The position numbers and the translations under genes were made by a program. DNA of 64,000 nt from CAYRFE01 sp964423645 [NCBI: uncultured bacterium] (GTDB lineage: Bacteria; Macinerneyibacteriota; Macinerneyibacteria; Macinerneyibacteriales): assembly GCA_964423645.1 (NCBI GenBank), contig CAYRFE010000003.1:54145-118144 (forward strand), read 5' to 3'. The notes under the pieces are model-generated. The model was not told the DNA's origin. It ran no database searches and saw nothing but the letters and a program-made list of their open reading frames with translations. This document shows positions 55,911 through 64,000 of this stretch, piece by piece; position 1 is the first letter of the stretch, and each line of letters begins with the position of its first letter.

Positions 55911-58900
55911 ATAATACCGTGATGACCCTGTTCCTTCCATGCTTTTTGGCACGATAAAGACATTCGTCTGCTTTACAAATCAATTCGTCGATCCACACGG
56001 CATCCGTGGGATATTCAACGACACCTATACTAATCGTTAAACTTCTCAACGCACCAAGAAGTTTTGCACGTTCAATATTTTTACGAATACGCTCAGCTAC
56101 TTTCATCCCACCGTCCAAATGATGGTTAAGCAGTGCGACCACAAATTCTTCTCCTCCATATCGACCGACGATATCATTCTTACGCAGTGATTTCTCAATG
56201 ATCGCAGACACTTGGGTCAGCACTTCGTCACCCTTTTGATGCCCGTATAGATCATTAACGGTCTTGAAATGATCAATATCAAGTATCATCAGGACAAAAT
56301 GCTTTGTACGAGTCTCATCATTAAAAATATAGTCCCTCAGTTTAGAGATGAACACATCTCTGAAAAAGAGTTTTGTAAGCGGATCACGCATGTATTTAGC
56401 TTCAATTTCGCGATTCTCCCACAAAAGTGACAAGTGTAGCATCAATAGTGATATCTTTTGTTCATCAAAACGAGTCGGACATGCATTCTTCTTATCGAGA
56501 TAGATATAACCTCTTACACGCGGGCCTTCATCATTACTTGACGCAAAAGCATTAAGATATTTTATTCTTTTATAATCTCGATTACGAATAAGCGGGATTA
56601 TCATATATCCCTTGATATCACCGTGCGGAATGTTTTTCATAATAATGGTCGCCATATCAGCAGGAAGATCATCCTGAGTCGCCAAACATTTCTCGCAATG
56701 ATTATAAAACATTGTGTGCTCATGTACGCGCAATACTTCGCTGACATCATCAAATTGCCGTATGAACAATATCAGTCGTTCATACCCCAACGTGGACAAC
56801 AGTGTCCGAAGAATTCTTTCAGTTTTTATATCCTCATCATAATATGCCGCTTGAAATACGTCAAGCATCGGACCTAAATTATCGGCCCGAACAACCGTTT
56901 TCAAATTTTTGTCGCCGACTATCAGCTCATAATCGGTAAGTTTCGTCCGCATCTCATCAAATATCACATTCCAGTATGTATAAGCCAATACACTTTCATC
57001 GCTCACGGACTCATGAAGTTTTTTATAAATATCACGTGCACGAGCTCTTATTTGTGTATAAATATCACCATCCTGATCCCGTAACAATTCAAGGTACTCT
57101 ACTAACACCGAATATTTAAAATAATCGCCGAAGGCATCCCAAAAATCCTTTTCCGTTGCAGTATAATTCAACTCTATGTACCGTCTGCGTTGACGTGATT
57201 TTTGTACACGCATATCCATACACAACTTGTAATACATGACAAAACGACTATACGGTTTAATACCATCCTCAGCGTGAGCAAATTGTTCCATGGTTCGTTG
57301 CAACAACAATTTCTTGTCTTTTTCAGACATCAACGGTAATATCCACGTATAGTAGGTCCTTAGAATAAAATGATCTTCATCCCGAAGCGATTGATTGTTA
57401 TGAAGACGAGCGATCATCTCAACTACAAACGGTGATCGTGCGGGATTTTTCACACCTTCCAATAATGTCGCGATGTACTCCGTCAGATGGGTCACAAGTG
57501 TATAAAAGTCATAAAATACCGCACCTTTTGGCGGTTCCATTGTCTTAAGAATTTTTAAATAATTGTGTATCCAATCGATTCGACGCGATAAGTATAACGA
57601 AAATAACGAGAAAAATATAACATGAAGATGGCGACGCATAAGAGAGGTCTCAGAGTTTTTGGTCTCAGTAAATATGAAACGTTCATTTTCAGTCAAAAGG
57701 TGCATCACTTTTTTATAATCCAATCGATCCTGATAAAATTGCATAAGATTACATAGTGTAGTGAACAACATAATACGTTGATTGGTGATGCGTGTATAGC
57801 GGAGTGATTTTTGGTAATATTCGACTTTCATATCAGGATCATCCGAGAAAAGTCCGATGCTGTTGTTTATTGATGCTAAAAGGAAATAGTCGTATGTTTT
57901 CTCCGCATGATACAATGCTTTCAGATCATTCTCACGAGCCTCTTCATAATTATGCTGTCGATACGGCACATAACTGGCGGTATAATATGCGAGGGAAATC
58001 CATTGGTCCTCATTAGATTCATGTGCTTTTTTTAAAAAATATCGTGCATAGCTTTCACCGCGTTTAAAATCATTCATATACGCATATGAGCGTACGACCG
58101 TATCTAATAATCCCCAATAAATTTTCGGTTCAAAAACCGCATTTTTTTGCGAAAAAACGTCTCGCGCACATGCGATGGCTTTGGGGAAATCCCACCTGCT
58201 GAAATAATATACTGCCAAATGCCTCAATAACAATGTTTGATACATAGCAGATAATGAAGTGAACAGCTGATACATATCATTGATATCCTGTTCGATCGCA
58301 TCAATTTCAGCGGCATCAAGATAGTACTTGATCTTTTCCATTTTTATTACCGTTGCGGCAGCGGGCGTTGTATAAAGCATGAGCAATTCTTTAAACACAC
58401 CCTTCATGCCGGAATGTTGATGATAATAATGTAATTTGTAAAAAAACATATGATATATTGCTCTGGATTTTTCGTCCTTTATATGGGAAAAAGACTGGGC
58501 ATGATCTGCATACATGCCGGCGAGAAAATCATGGAACAAACTTATAAGCCAATCAAAGTTAATCGTGAGCGGCATTAAGTAATACCGCTCTATCCATTCG
58601 GCGACTTTTTCATAATTACCGTTCTTTGACATATAATATATAAATAAAAATCGCTCACTGTCACTCAATTCTTCCTCATATTTTTCATGAACATGCAAAA
58701 TTTGTTGCAACACCGCGTTCTCGTCATCCACAACGTCCGAAATGATCTTTCCTCGGATGCTGTGGTATACGGCAATATCATACGGTTGAATTCTATTATC
58801 GTCGACCTTAGAGAAAATATTTGCTTTTATTAAAAGTAGCACGAACTTATCAACATTTTCTCCCATCAGCTCGGCCAACATGTCGATTCGAACCGGTTTA

Positions 58901-60384
58901 TCAAGATACACAAAATACATGAATAATCGCTTTATCTGCTCGTGACTCATAATCTGTTCGAGTATAACCGACTCGGATGAGACAAGTCCTGCGGCGTAAT
59001 GCTCATCATTTATTTCAATCGCATTATCTTTTATGTGACACAACTTGCCTAAGTGTTCATTGTTTGACAATAGCGTCAGTAAATTCTCTGTAGTCAATGT
59101 CTCAAACAATTTGTGTAACGCATGAACGGAAAAACCGTAAAACAACGATTGAATTCTTTTGGCCAATCCGCTTTTTTGATAGAAACTGTTTTTTTCCTTT
59201 AGAAACTCATCTTTACTATTGAACAAATTGACCGTTTCAACCTGCACGTTACGTGCCTTTTTTTTCTGGAATGCATCAGTACTGCTGACGACAAATACAA
59301 TACGATTGCCGGAATAATGTTTCCAAAGGTAATTCAATGCTTCTTCACTTTTGCTGTCAATAAAATGATAATTCTCAATAATGAAGGCTAGGGGCGAAAC
59401 ATACGATAATTTTTCGAGTAATTTCAATAATGCGTCATGAATTTCAAAAGAAAAAGCATTCGCTGATGTTTTATCAAGAGGATTAGATGTGTAATTTTCG
59501 ATATAATTGGTAATAAACGATTCTTTTTCAAGTATCATTCGGTATTGCTCTTTCGCTTTCAAAACAAAGAGCAAATGAGAAAAAAATGAATAAAAATTCG
59601 GATTCACCATTATATCGTATACTTCATACCCTTGTATTTGCAGATATGACCGCGAATATCTGCTTATTAATGTATAAAAAACAGGGTTATAACTGGCACA
59701 ATTGATGATTTTAATAACTTCTTTAGATTTTGATGTACTCTTCAAGACATTTTTTACATCGTCACTGATCCCGGGCAAAAAGTCCAAACTCAGGGACAAC
59801 CGATTCGTAATTCCTTCGCAACATGCACGAGGATCTTGATGCGGATCCAGTTTGACATCATACGCATGACACAATTCCTTAAATATCCGGGTATCTTTCT
59901 CGGCATTTGCATCCGGACCCAGATCAAGGAAAATAATCCCGCCTTCAGGCGTGATCAATATGTTCGACGGCGAGACATCCCCGTGAGCATATTCATTGGC
60001 ATGAAGCCAACGAAGCGACCATGCGATTTTTTCAAAAATATTTCTTTTCTCGGCACTGTTTTTAAATGAATAATCCTTGAGTATGGTACCTTTCAATTTT
60101 TCCATGGTATAAAACCAATATTTACCGGAAAACAATACTCCGTCCAATATCTTGACCTGCTCGAAATCATACACTCGCACGACATTAGGCATATAGCATG
60201 AGTGAAGTAATAAAAACTCTTGACGAAATCGGCGAATATGCACCTCACCCAATTTATCGGTATTGTACATCTTCAATGCCTTATGATTATCATTATCGGC
60301 GTGATCCAGGACATGATAGATCACCCCAAACTCACCGCGAGCCATTTCGTCTATGATCTCATATCGTCCGTTAATAATCTTCAT
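55909..60384 (-). CDS. Giant signalling protein: Ser/Thr-kinase-like domain, TPR-like region, GAF and GGDEF
   Basis: 1491 residues, no obvious membrane helix. Residues about 8-260 resemble a eukaryotic-type protein kinase: glycine loop 'MARGEFGVIY', Lys in 'KALKMY', catalytic 'HGDVSPSNIL' and metal-binding 'DLG'; His-Gly-Asp replaces His-Arg-Asp. A degenerate AAA/STAND-like stretch (about 260-600, no clear P-loop) and helical TPR-like repeats (about 650-1000) follow, then a GAF-like segment (about 1180-1310). The C-terminal GGDEF domain has an intact GGEEF at 1410-1414 and an RxxD inhibitory site (RKND) just before it. It would make cyclic di-GMP under control of the rest. Second gene after creD-like. 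Confidence 0.85.
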   Translation of the reverse strand: MKIINGRYEIIDEMARGEFGVIYHVLDHADNDNHKALKMYNTDKLGEVHIRRFRQEFLLLHSCYMPNVVRVYDFEQVKILDGVLFSGKYWFYTMEKLKGTILKDYSFKNSAEKRNIFEKIAWSLRWLHANEYAHGDVSPSNILITPEGGIIFLDLGPDANAEKDTRIFKELCHAYDVKLDPHQDPRACCEGITNRLSLSLDFLPGISDDVKNVLKSTSKSKEVIKIINCASYNPVFYTLISRYSRSYLQIQGYEVYDIMVNPNFYSFFSHLLFVLKAKEQYRMILEKESFITNYIENYTSNPLDKTSANAFSFEIHDALLKLLEKLSYVSPLAFIIENYHFIDSKSEEALNYLWKHYSGNRIVFVVSSTDAFQKKKARNVQVETVNLFNSKDEFLKEKNSFYQKSGLAKRIQSLFYGFSVHALHKLFETLTTENLLTLLSNNEHLGKLCHIKDNAIEINDEHYAAGLVSSESVILEQIMSHEQIKRLFMYFVYLDKPVRIDMLAELMGENVDKFVLLLIKANIFSKVDDNRIQPYDIAVYHSIRGKIISDVVDDENAVLQQILHVHEKYEEELSDSERFLFIYYMSKNGNYEKVAEWIERYYLMPLTINFDWLISLFHDFLAGMYADHAQSFSHIKDEKSRAIYHMFFYKLHYYHQHSGMKGVFKELLMLYTTPAAATVIKMEKIKYYLDAAEIDAIEQDINDMYQLFTSLSAMYQTLLLRHLAVYYFSRWDFPKAIACARDVFSQKNAVFEPKIYWGLLDTVVRSYAYMNDFKRGESYARYFLKKAHESNEDQWISLAYYTASYVPYRQHNYEEARENDLKALYHAEKTYDYFLLASINNSIGLFSDDPDMKVEYYQKSLRYTRITNQRIMLFTTLCNLMQFYQDRLDYKKVMHLLTENERFIFTETKNSETSLMRRHLHVIFFSLFSLYLSRRIDWIHNYLKILKTMEPPKGAVFYDFYTLVTHLTEYIATLLEGVKNPARSPFVVEMIARLHNNQSLRDEDHFILRTYYTWILPLMSEKDKKLLLQRTMEQFAHAEDGIKPYSRFVMYYKLCMDMRVQKSRQRRRYIELNYTATEKDFWDAFGDYFKYSVLVEYLELLRDQDGDIYTQIRARARDIYKKLHESVSDESVLAYTYWNVIFDEMRTKLTDYELIVGDKNLKTVVRADNLGPMLDVFQAAYYDEDIKTERILRTLLSTLGYERLILFIRQFDDVSEVLRVHEHTMFYNHCEKCLATQDDLPADMATIIMKNIPHGDIKGYMIIPLIRNRDYKRIKYLNAFASSNDEGPRVRGYIYLDKKNACPTRFDEQKISLLMLHLSLLWENREIEAKYMRDPLTKLFFRDVFISKLRDYIFNDETRTKHFVLMILDIDHFKTVNDLYGHQKGDEVLTQVSAIIEKSLRKNDIVGRYGGEEFVVALLNHHLDGGMKVAERIRKNIERAKLLGALRSLTISIGVVEYPTDAVWIDELICKADECLYRAKKHGRNRVITVL

Positions 60385-60419
60385 TATCCCACCCCATCAG
60401 AAGTGTATTGTGTACCCGG

Positions 60420-61655
60420 TTATTCCTTCGTTTTTCCTGCCCACACGGCATCCCAATTAATTTTAGCGGTGGCCTGCATCACGACAAACAAGGTTATGAT
60501 ACTCAAAACGGTGATCATCAATCCGGTAAATCCATCAATGAAAAATGCATACGAGAAAAGCACCAGATACACAATTTGCGAAATCCCTGCTTCCACAAAT
60601 GCGAATCTGTTACCCACTGCGATCCGAAGATATGAGATCACTAAGAATAAAGAAACAATCGTACTTGTTGAAAATGCTATATATAACTCAACATGATCGG
60701 CAAGATATGCCATCAATAAGTGAAAACTGAAAAAAGCTGCCGCCAGGAAAAAATAATGCATCGGATGAAGCGGTATTTTTTTGATGATTGAAATTATGAA
60801 CATAAGGAAAAAGAAAAAAAACAGTGACACCGGCGCAAAAAAAGTGATGGTTGATACAAAATCACCGGGATTGAGTTTGTGCGGCATTTCAACACCGATC
60901 TGTTGATTGCTGACCAAACTCTCATGCTTCCATACAAGATCCCAGCCTGCGTCTTTCGGCTCCTTTGTGGTGGGGGATAACGTCCCTTTTGAAAAATCGA
61001 TCTTTTTAAAATCGGTGTGTACGGAAATATGAACATTTCTTCTATATTCAACATTTTCATTAAACCGATACATCCATACATCCATACCGTTCGTTTTATA
61101 ATGAACCCGAACACTTGTAGTTTCGTTATTCTTAAGCGGTAAGAGTTGACGTATATGACCTTCGCGATTATCGGGATACTCTATGACGACATTGTTGACT
61201 GAAATTAAAAAATTTTCATAACTACCTCGTGCATTGGGAAAAGTAAAATCGAATACAAATGTCTTTGAATCACCGGTAGTATTCTGTACCGTATAGGTCG
61301 CGTCAAAATCAAGTACATACGTCGAATACCAGATCAAACCCTTTTTGCGATGCTGTAGTTGTATGACGGATTGTATGTTCGTGCCGGTCAATTCGACATA
61401 TTGCGTATCAACTACATCCCGATACTCCTGGATCGTCTTATCTCCGGATACGGATGAAACCAATTTACGAACTTTTGTCTCAAAATAAACAACAGGGGCG
61501 TTTTGTTCTATTCTGCTACCCCATAAATCCTCAACATCACTTTTCAAAGACATGCTCCTCGATGAAGTACGAGACATGGTCACGCCGCCGAGAATAAACC
61601 ATGCAATCGTTGTTAGTATGAAAATCACCGCGATGCCAAGTATTCGTTTTATCAT
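60420..61655 (-). CDS. CreD-like inner-membrane protein
   Basis: 411 residues. N-terminal helix, a large extracytoplasmic beta-rich domain (about 40-270), then five or six helices, with the family motif 'LHPMHYFFLAAAFFSFHLLM' and 'YLADHVELYIAFSTST'. CreD is a member of the CreBC regulon in E. coli with unknown molecular role. Start at 61655 from an AGGAGG site; a longer frame reaches 61709. Followed after 35 bases by the large kinase/GGDEF gene. Confidence 0.78.
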   Translation of the reverse strand: MIKRILGIAVIFILTTIAWFILGGVTMSRTSSRSMSLKSDVEDLWGSRIEQNAPVVYFETKVRKLVSSVSGDKTIQEYRDVVDTQYVELTGTNIQSVIQLQHRKKGLIWYSTYVLDFDATYTVQNTTGDSKTFVFDFTFPNARGSYENFLISVNNVVIEYPDNREGHIRQLLPLKNNETTSVRVHYKTNGMDVWMYRFNENVEYRRNVHISVHTDFKKIDFSKGTLSPTTKEPKDAGWDLVWKHESLVSNQQIGVEMPHKLNPGDFVSTITFFAPVSLFFFFFLMFIISIIKKIPLHPMHYFFLAAAFFSFHLLMAYLADHVELYIAFSTSTIVSLFLVISYLRIAVGNRFAFVEAGISQIVYLVLFSYAFFIDGFTGLMITVLSIITLFVVMQATAKINWDAVWAGKTKE

Positions 61656-61680
61656 ATGAACCTCCTGTAAATACTTTTTT

Positions 61681-61709
61681 ACTATACTACGATTTCTTTG
61701 TCTTTGCAA
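61681..61709 (-). promoter_or_regulatory. Promoter of the creD-like / kinase-GGDEF pair
   Basis: Minus strand: TTGCAA, 17-base spacer, TATAGT, 25 bases before the creD-like ATG. Confidence 0.6.
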
Positions 61710-61739
61710 GGATTTCGATTTTTGAGAGCTATATTTTCA

Positions 61740-61768
61740 TTAACAAGAATAACTTTTGGTGCTATACT
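61740..61768 (+). promoter_or_regulatory. Promoter of the cation antiporter gene
   Basis: TTAACA, 17-base spacer, TATACT; leader of about 40 bases with GGGAGG before the ATG at 61817. Confidence 0.6.
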
Positions 61769-61816
61769 TCACCATATATTTCGAGATGAGTTTTTTATAT
61801 TTCAGGGAGGTTTATC

Positions 61817-62767
61817 ATGATAGATGCGATACTCATTATTGTCGGGCTTGCAGTCATTGTTTTTTCCGCACATGTACTCGTAGACGGTGCATCTTCACTT
61901 GCAAAACGCCTCGGCATCAGCGATCTGGTGATCGGTTTGACCATTGTGGCATTCGGCACTTCCGCTCCCGAATTAACGGTGAATGTTTTTTCTGCACTTA
62001 AGGGTAGCACCGATATTGCGGTCGGGAATATATTCGGTAGTAATATTTGCAATATACTGCTCATACTCGGCGTGGCGGCACTTATTCGCCAATTATCGGT
62101 CAAACAGACAACACGTTGGAAAGAGATTCCCTTCACGCTTCTTGCCGCGATTGTCTTGGCAGTATTGGGCAATGATATGTTACTTGACGGAGCCGCACAC
62201 AATATCCTCTCACGAGGGGACGGCTTGATACTGTTAGGATTTTTCTGCATTTTTATCGTCTATACATTCGGGATTACTTCAAAAGATGACCCAGATATCA
62301 CTCCGCACAAAGAAAAATCATTGTGGATGTCACTTCTTATGATTGGCTTGGGAATTGCAGGCTTGTTCGGAGGAGGGAAAATTCTCATTCAATCAGCCGT
62401 AACACTGGCCACAACGATAGGCATGAGCCAGAAAGTAATCGGACTCACGATTGTCGCAATCGGAACATCTTTACCCGAACTCGCAACGACCGCCGTTGCC
62501 GCATACAAAAAGAAATCGGATATCGCCGTCGGTAATGTAGTCGGATCAAATATCTTCAATACCTTCTTCGTCTTGGGGATCACGCCGTTGATCATGCCGG
62601 TACCTTTTGATGCGACAGTGAATGCTGATATTATCATGTCAGTATTTTCATCAGTCATTCTTTTTATGATAATCCCGTTACTCCGTTCACGAAAGAATGC
62701 TCGTTTTGTCGGTATATCCTTTATCCTGTTATACATAGGGTACATCACATTCACGGTGATACGATAA
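61817..62767 (+). CDS. Ca2+/Na+ antiporter (CaCA family, YrbG-like)
   Basis: 316 residues, ten helices in two inverted halves. The alpha repeats are plain: 'GLTIVAFGTSAPELTVNV' with 'GNIFGSNICNI', and 'GLTIVAIGTSLPELATTA' with 'GNVVGSNIFNT'. Each holds the acidic ion ligand. It exchanges Ca2+ (or K+) for Na+ or H+ across the inner membrane; sodium use would fit the Na+ economy inferred for this cell. The next gene starts immediately after its stop. Confidence 0.93.
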   Translation: MIDAILIIVGLAVIVFSAHVLVDGASSLAKRLGISDLVIGLTIVAFGTSAPELTVNVFSALKGSTDIAVGNIFGSNICNILLILGVAALIRQLSVKQTTRWKEIPFTLLAAIVLAVLGNDMLLDGAAHNILSRGDGLILLGFFCIFIVYTFGITSKDDPDITPHKEKSLWMSLLMIGLGIAGLFGGGKILIQSAVTLATTIGMSQKVIGLTIVAIGTSLPELATTAVAAYKKKSDIAVGNVVGSNIFNTFFVLGITPLIMPVPFDATVNADIIMSVFSSVILFMIIPLLRSRKNARFVGISFILLYIGYITFTVIR

Positions 62768-63496
62768 ATGCACACATCCGTGCCGTTTCAACGCGTGATA
62801 ATTGTAGGCGCAACCTCAGGTATCGGAAAAGCATGCGCACGCCTTCTTGCAGGTAAGGGTGTAAAGATCGGTATTACGGGTAGACGCAAGCACTTACTGG
62901 AGGAACTATCGTCAGAATTTCCCGACTCAATGATTCCTTCGGCATTTGATGCAACCTCACCTGATGCACTGATTCATCTTCAGGAACTTGTTCAAAAACT
63001 TGGCGGACTTGATCTTTTGCTCTTCTCATCAGGATGGGGACAGGAAACTCATGTTCTCGATGAAACTGTCGAATTGAAGACAATCGCCCTGAATGTGACG
63101 GCATTTACTACAATTATCGGTTGGGCTTTTCGTTATTTTGCAGAACACGGCGGTCATATCGCTGCCATCAGCTCAATTGCCGGATTACGAGGAAGTCGCT
63201 ATGCGCCGTCCTACGGTGCGTCGAAAGCGTATCAAATAAATTATTTGGAGGGGTTATGGTGTAAAGCAAAAAAAGAGCATCTCCCTGTTTGTGTGACCGA
63301 TATTCGGCCGGGATTCGTCGATACGGCAATGGCTCAAGGAGATAAGGTGTTCTGGTCAGCACCTCCTGAAAAAGCAGCCGATCAAATCCTTCACGCGCTT
63401 CGTCGTACACGCAAATATGTCTATATCACCAAACGCTGGTCATGTATCGCTTGGTTGGTCTCACGTCTTCCGTCATGGATACTACAATTATTGTAA
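62768..63496 (+). CDS. Short-chain dehydrogenase/reductase
   Basis: 242 residues, Rossmann fold. Cofactor motif 'GATSGIGKACARLL', a Gly-Arg-Arg after strand 2 that favours NADP, and catalytic Ser in 'ISSIAG' with YxxxK in 'SYGASKAY'. The 'NAG' motif is replaced by 'SSGWGQ'. Substrate unknown. The ATG abuts the antiporter stop; no ribosome site, so translation is coupled. Confidence 0.9.
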   Translation: MHTSVPFQRVIIVGATSGIGKACARLLAGKGVKIGITGRRKHLLEELSSEFPDSMIPSAFDATSPDALIHLQELVQKLGGLDLLLFSSGWGQETHVLDETVELKTIALNVTAFTTIIGWAFRYFAEHGGHIAAISSIAGLRGSRYAPSYGASKAYQINYLEGLWCKAKKEHLPVCVTDIRPGFVDTAMAQGDKVFWSAPPEKAADQILHALRRTRKYVYITKRWSCIAWLVSRLPSWILQLL

Positions 63497-63569
63497 AGCC
63501 ATCTAGACATTTTCTATAACTGCAGTATACTCTTTATGTAAAGCTTGCTTTACTTAGCCATACAAGGAA

Positions 63570-63737
63570 AGACCTTTGAAAAACTACCATTTTTTAAATT
63601 TGTCCCCACCCCAAACCCTTCCCGTGAAAATCGGGAGGGGGCATTTTCGGTTAAAGACACGGCATGCCGTGTCTCTACACCGTCCCCACACCCCTTTTTT
63701 GGGAAAAATATGGAAATTTTGAATTTTGCAAAGGTCT
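63570..63737. repeat. MITE-like element, complete copy (168 bp)
   Basis: Left end AGACCTTTGAAAAACTACC, right end GAATTTTGCAAAGGTCT. The interior has CCCTTCCCG...CGGGAGGG and the 18-bp palindrome GACACGGCATGCCGTGTC (63656-63673). Chance ORFs exist on both strands inside it. No clear target-site duplication. Confidence 0.75.
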
Positions 63738-63802
63738 CCATAAGATGATTTCACCACCCCGTCGCTATGCGCCACACCTCCTTGACAGGCGGGGAATTGT
63801 GT

Positions 63803-63909
63803 GTGTCATCTCGAACCTACTGCGTGAGAGATCTCAGTTTGATTTCATGGCAGACAAGATACTATTGAACTGAGATTTTTCCTCATGAATACATTCGTCG
63901 AAATGACAC
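63803..63909. repeat. Second inverted-repeat element (GTGTCAT ends)
   Basis: Ends GTGTCATCTCGA and TCGAAATGACAC are inverted repeats; within them ATCTCAGTT and AACTGAGAT form a second, nested pair. A related GTCGAAATGACA fragment lies near 54976. The rest to the window end shows no gene. Confidence 0.55.
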
Positions 63910-64000
63910 AATTCAGGGCGATATGGAATCGCCCCCTTGAGAACCTCATAATCCTTTAACGCATACTACCCCGTCATCCTTCGGATGCCACCCCTTCAGT

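Noticed and set aside
63545-63873. Several ORFs of 60-70 codons
   Set aside because: They run through the MITE-like element in multiple frames; similar frames appear in other copies because of shared sequence, not selection.

Overview
The window comes from a moderately AT-rich, diderm (outer-membrane) anaerobic bacterium with a fermentative, sodium- or proton-coupled energy metabolism. The lineage cannot be fixed from the sequence alone. Two outer-membrane beta-barrels, a lipoprotein, RnfCDGEAB, an Nqr-type operon, a Na+-pumping decarboxylase and partner-switching signalling fit an uncultivated relative of spirochaetes, PVC or FCB bacteria. No ribosomal RNA, CRISPR array, integrase, transposase or phage gene was seen.

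Layout. 1-6.2 kb: the end of an Omp85-like barrel gene, a small unknown protein, a hybrid sensor kinase with a fused solute-binding sensor, and a divergent porin-like gene. 6.3-16.7 kb (minus strand): a lipid-synthesis / greA / rnfCDGEAB / glnA operon behind an acyl-CoA synthetase gene. 17-18 kb: an SGNH-type lipoprotein. 18.4-27.5 kb (plus): an HTH-EIIA regulator, a newly noted 54-residue membrane protein, a six-gene complex-I-like cluster whose large subunit lacks the NiFe-binding cysteines (an Ehr-like complex rather than a hydrogenase), an ArsM-type methyltransferase and a DUF3795 protein. 27.6-32 kb (minus): an RsbV/RsbW/RsbU/RsbU partner-switching operon. 32.1-42.4 kb (minus): the methylmalonyl-CoA route from succinyl-CoA to propionyl-CoA with a membrane decarboxylase, plus acetate kinase, all downstream of a tRNA-Arg(CCG) and a consensus promoter. 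42.5-49.6 kb (minus): nqrBCDEF without nqrA, then an unknown gene, pyrF, two zinc-ribbon/Yip1 paralogues and a DUF2752 gene. 49.8-51.5 kb: a TPR histidine kinase, probably translated from a leaderless or nearly leaderless mRNA. 52.3-54.8 kb: a cadC-cadA metal-resistance pair with a clear operator, bracketed by repeats. 55.9-61.7 kb (minus): a CreD-like protein and a 1491-residue kinase/GGDEF signalling protein. 61.8-63.5 kb: a Ca2+/cation antiporter and a short-chain dehydrogenase.

How the genes fit together. Succinyl-CoA is rearranged and decarboxylated to propionyl-CoA while exporting Na+. Rnf (ferredoxin:NAD+), the Nqr-like complex (NADH oxidation through NqrF) and the Ehr-like complex could then exchange redox energy with the ion gradient. 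Four membrane energy converters in 64 kb is a dense concentration of anaerobic bioenergetics.

The intergenic regions carry several families of short non-coding repeats. One is a MITE-like family with inverted ends close to AGACCTTTGCGAAA. Another is a 200-bp element present three times. There is also a tandem pair of about 200-bp long-hairpin repeats, and small palindromic modules shared between families. No transposase that could move them is present here.
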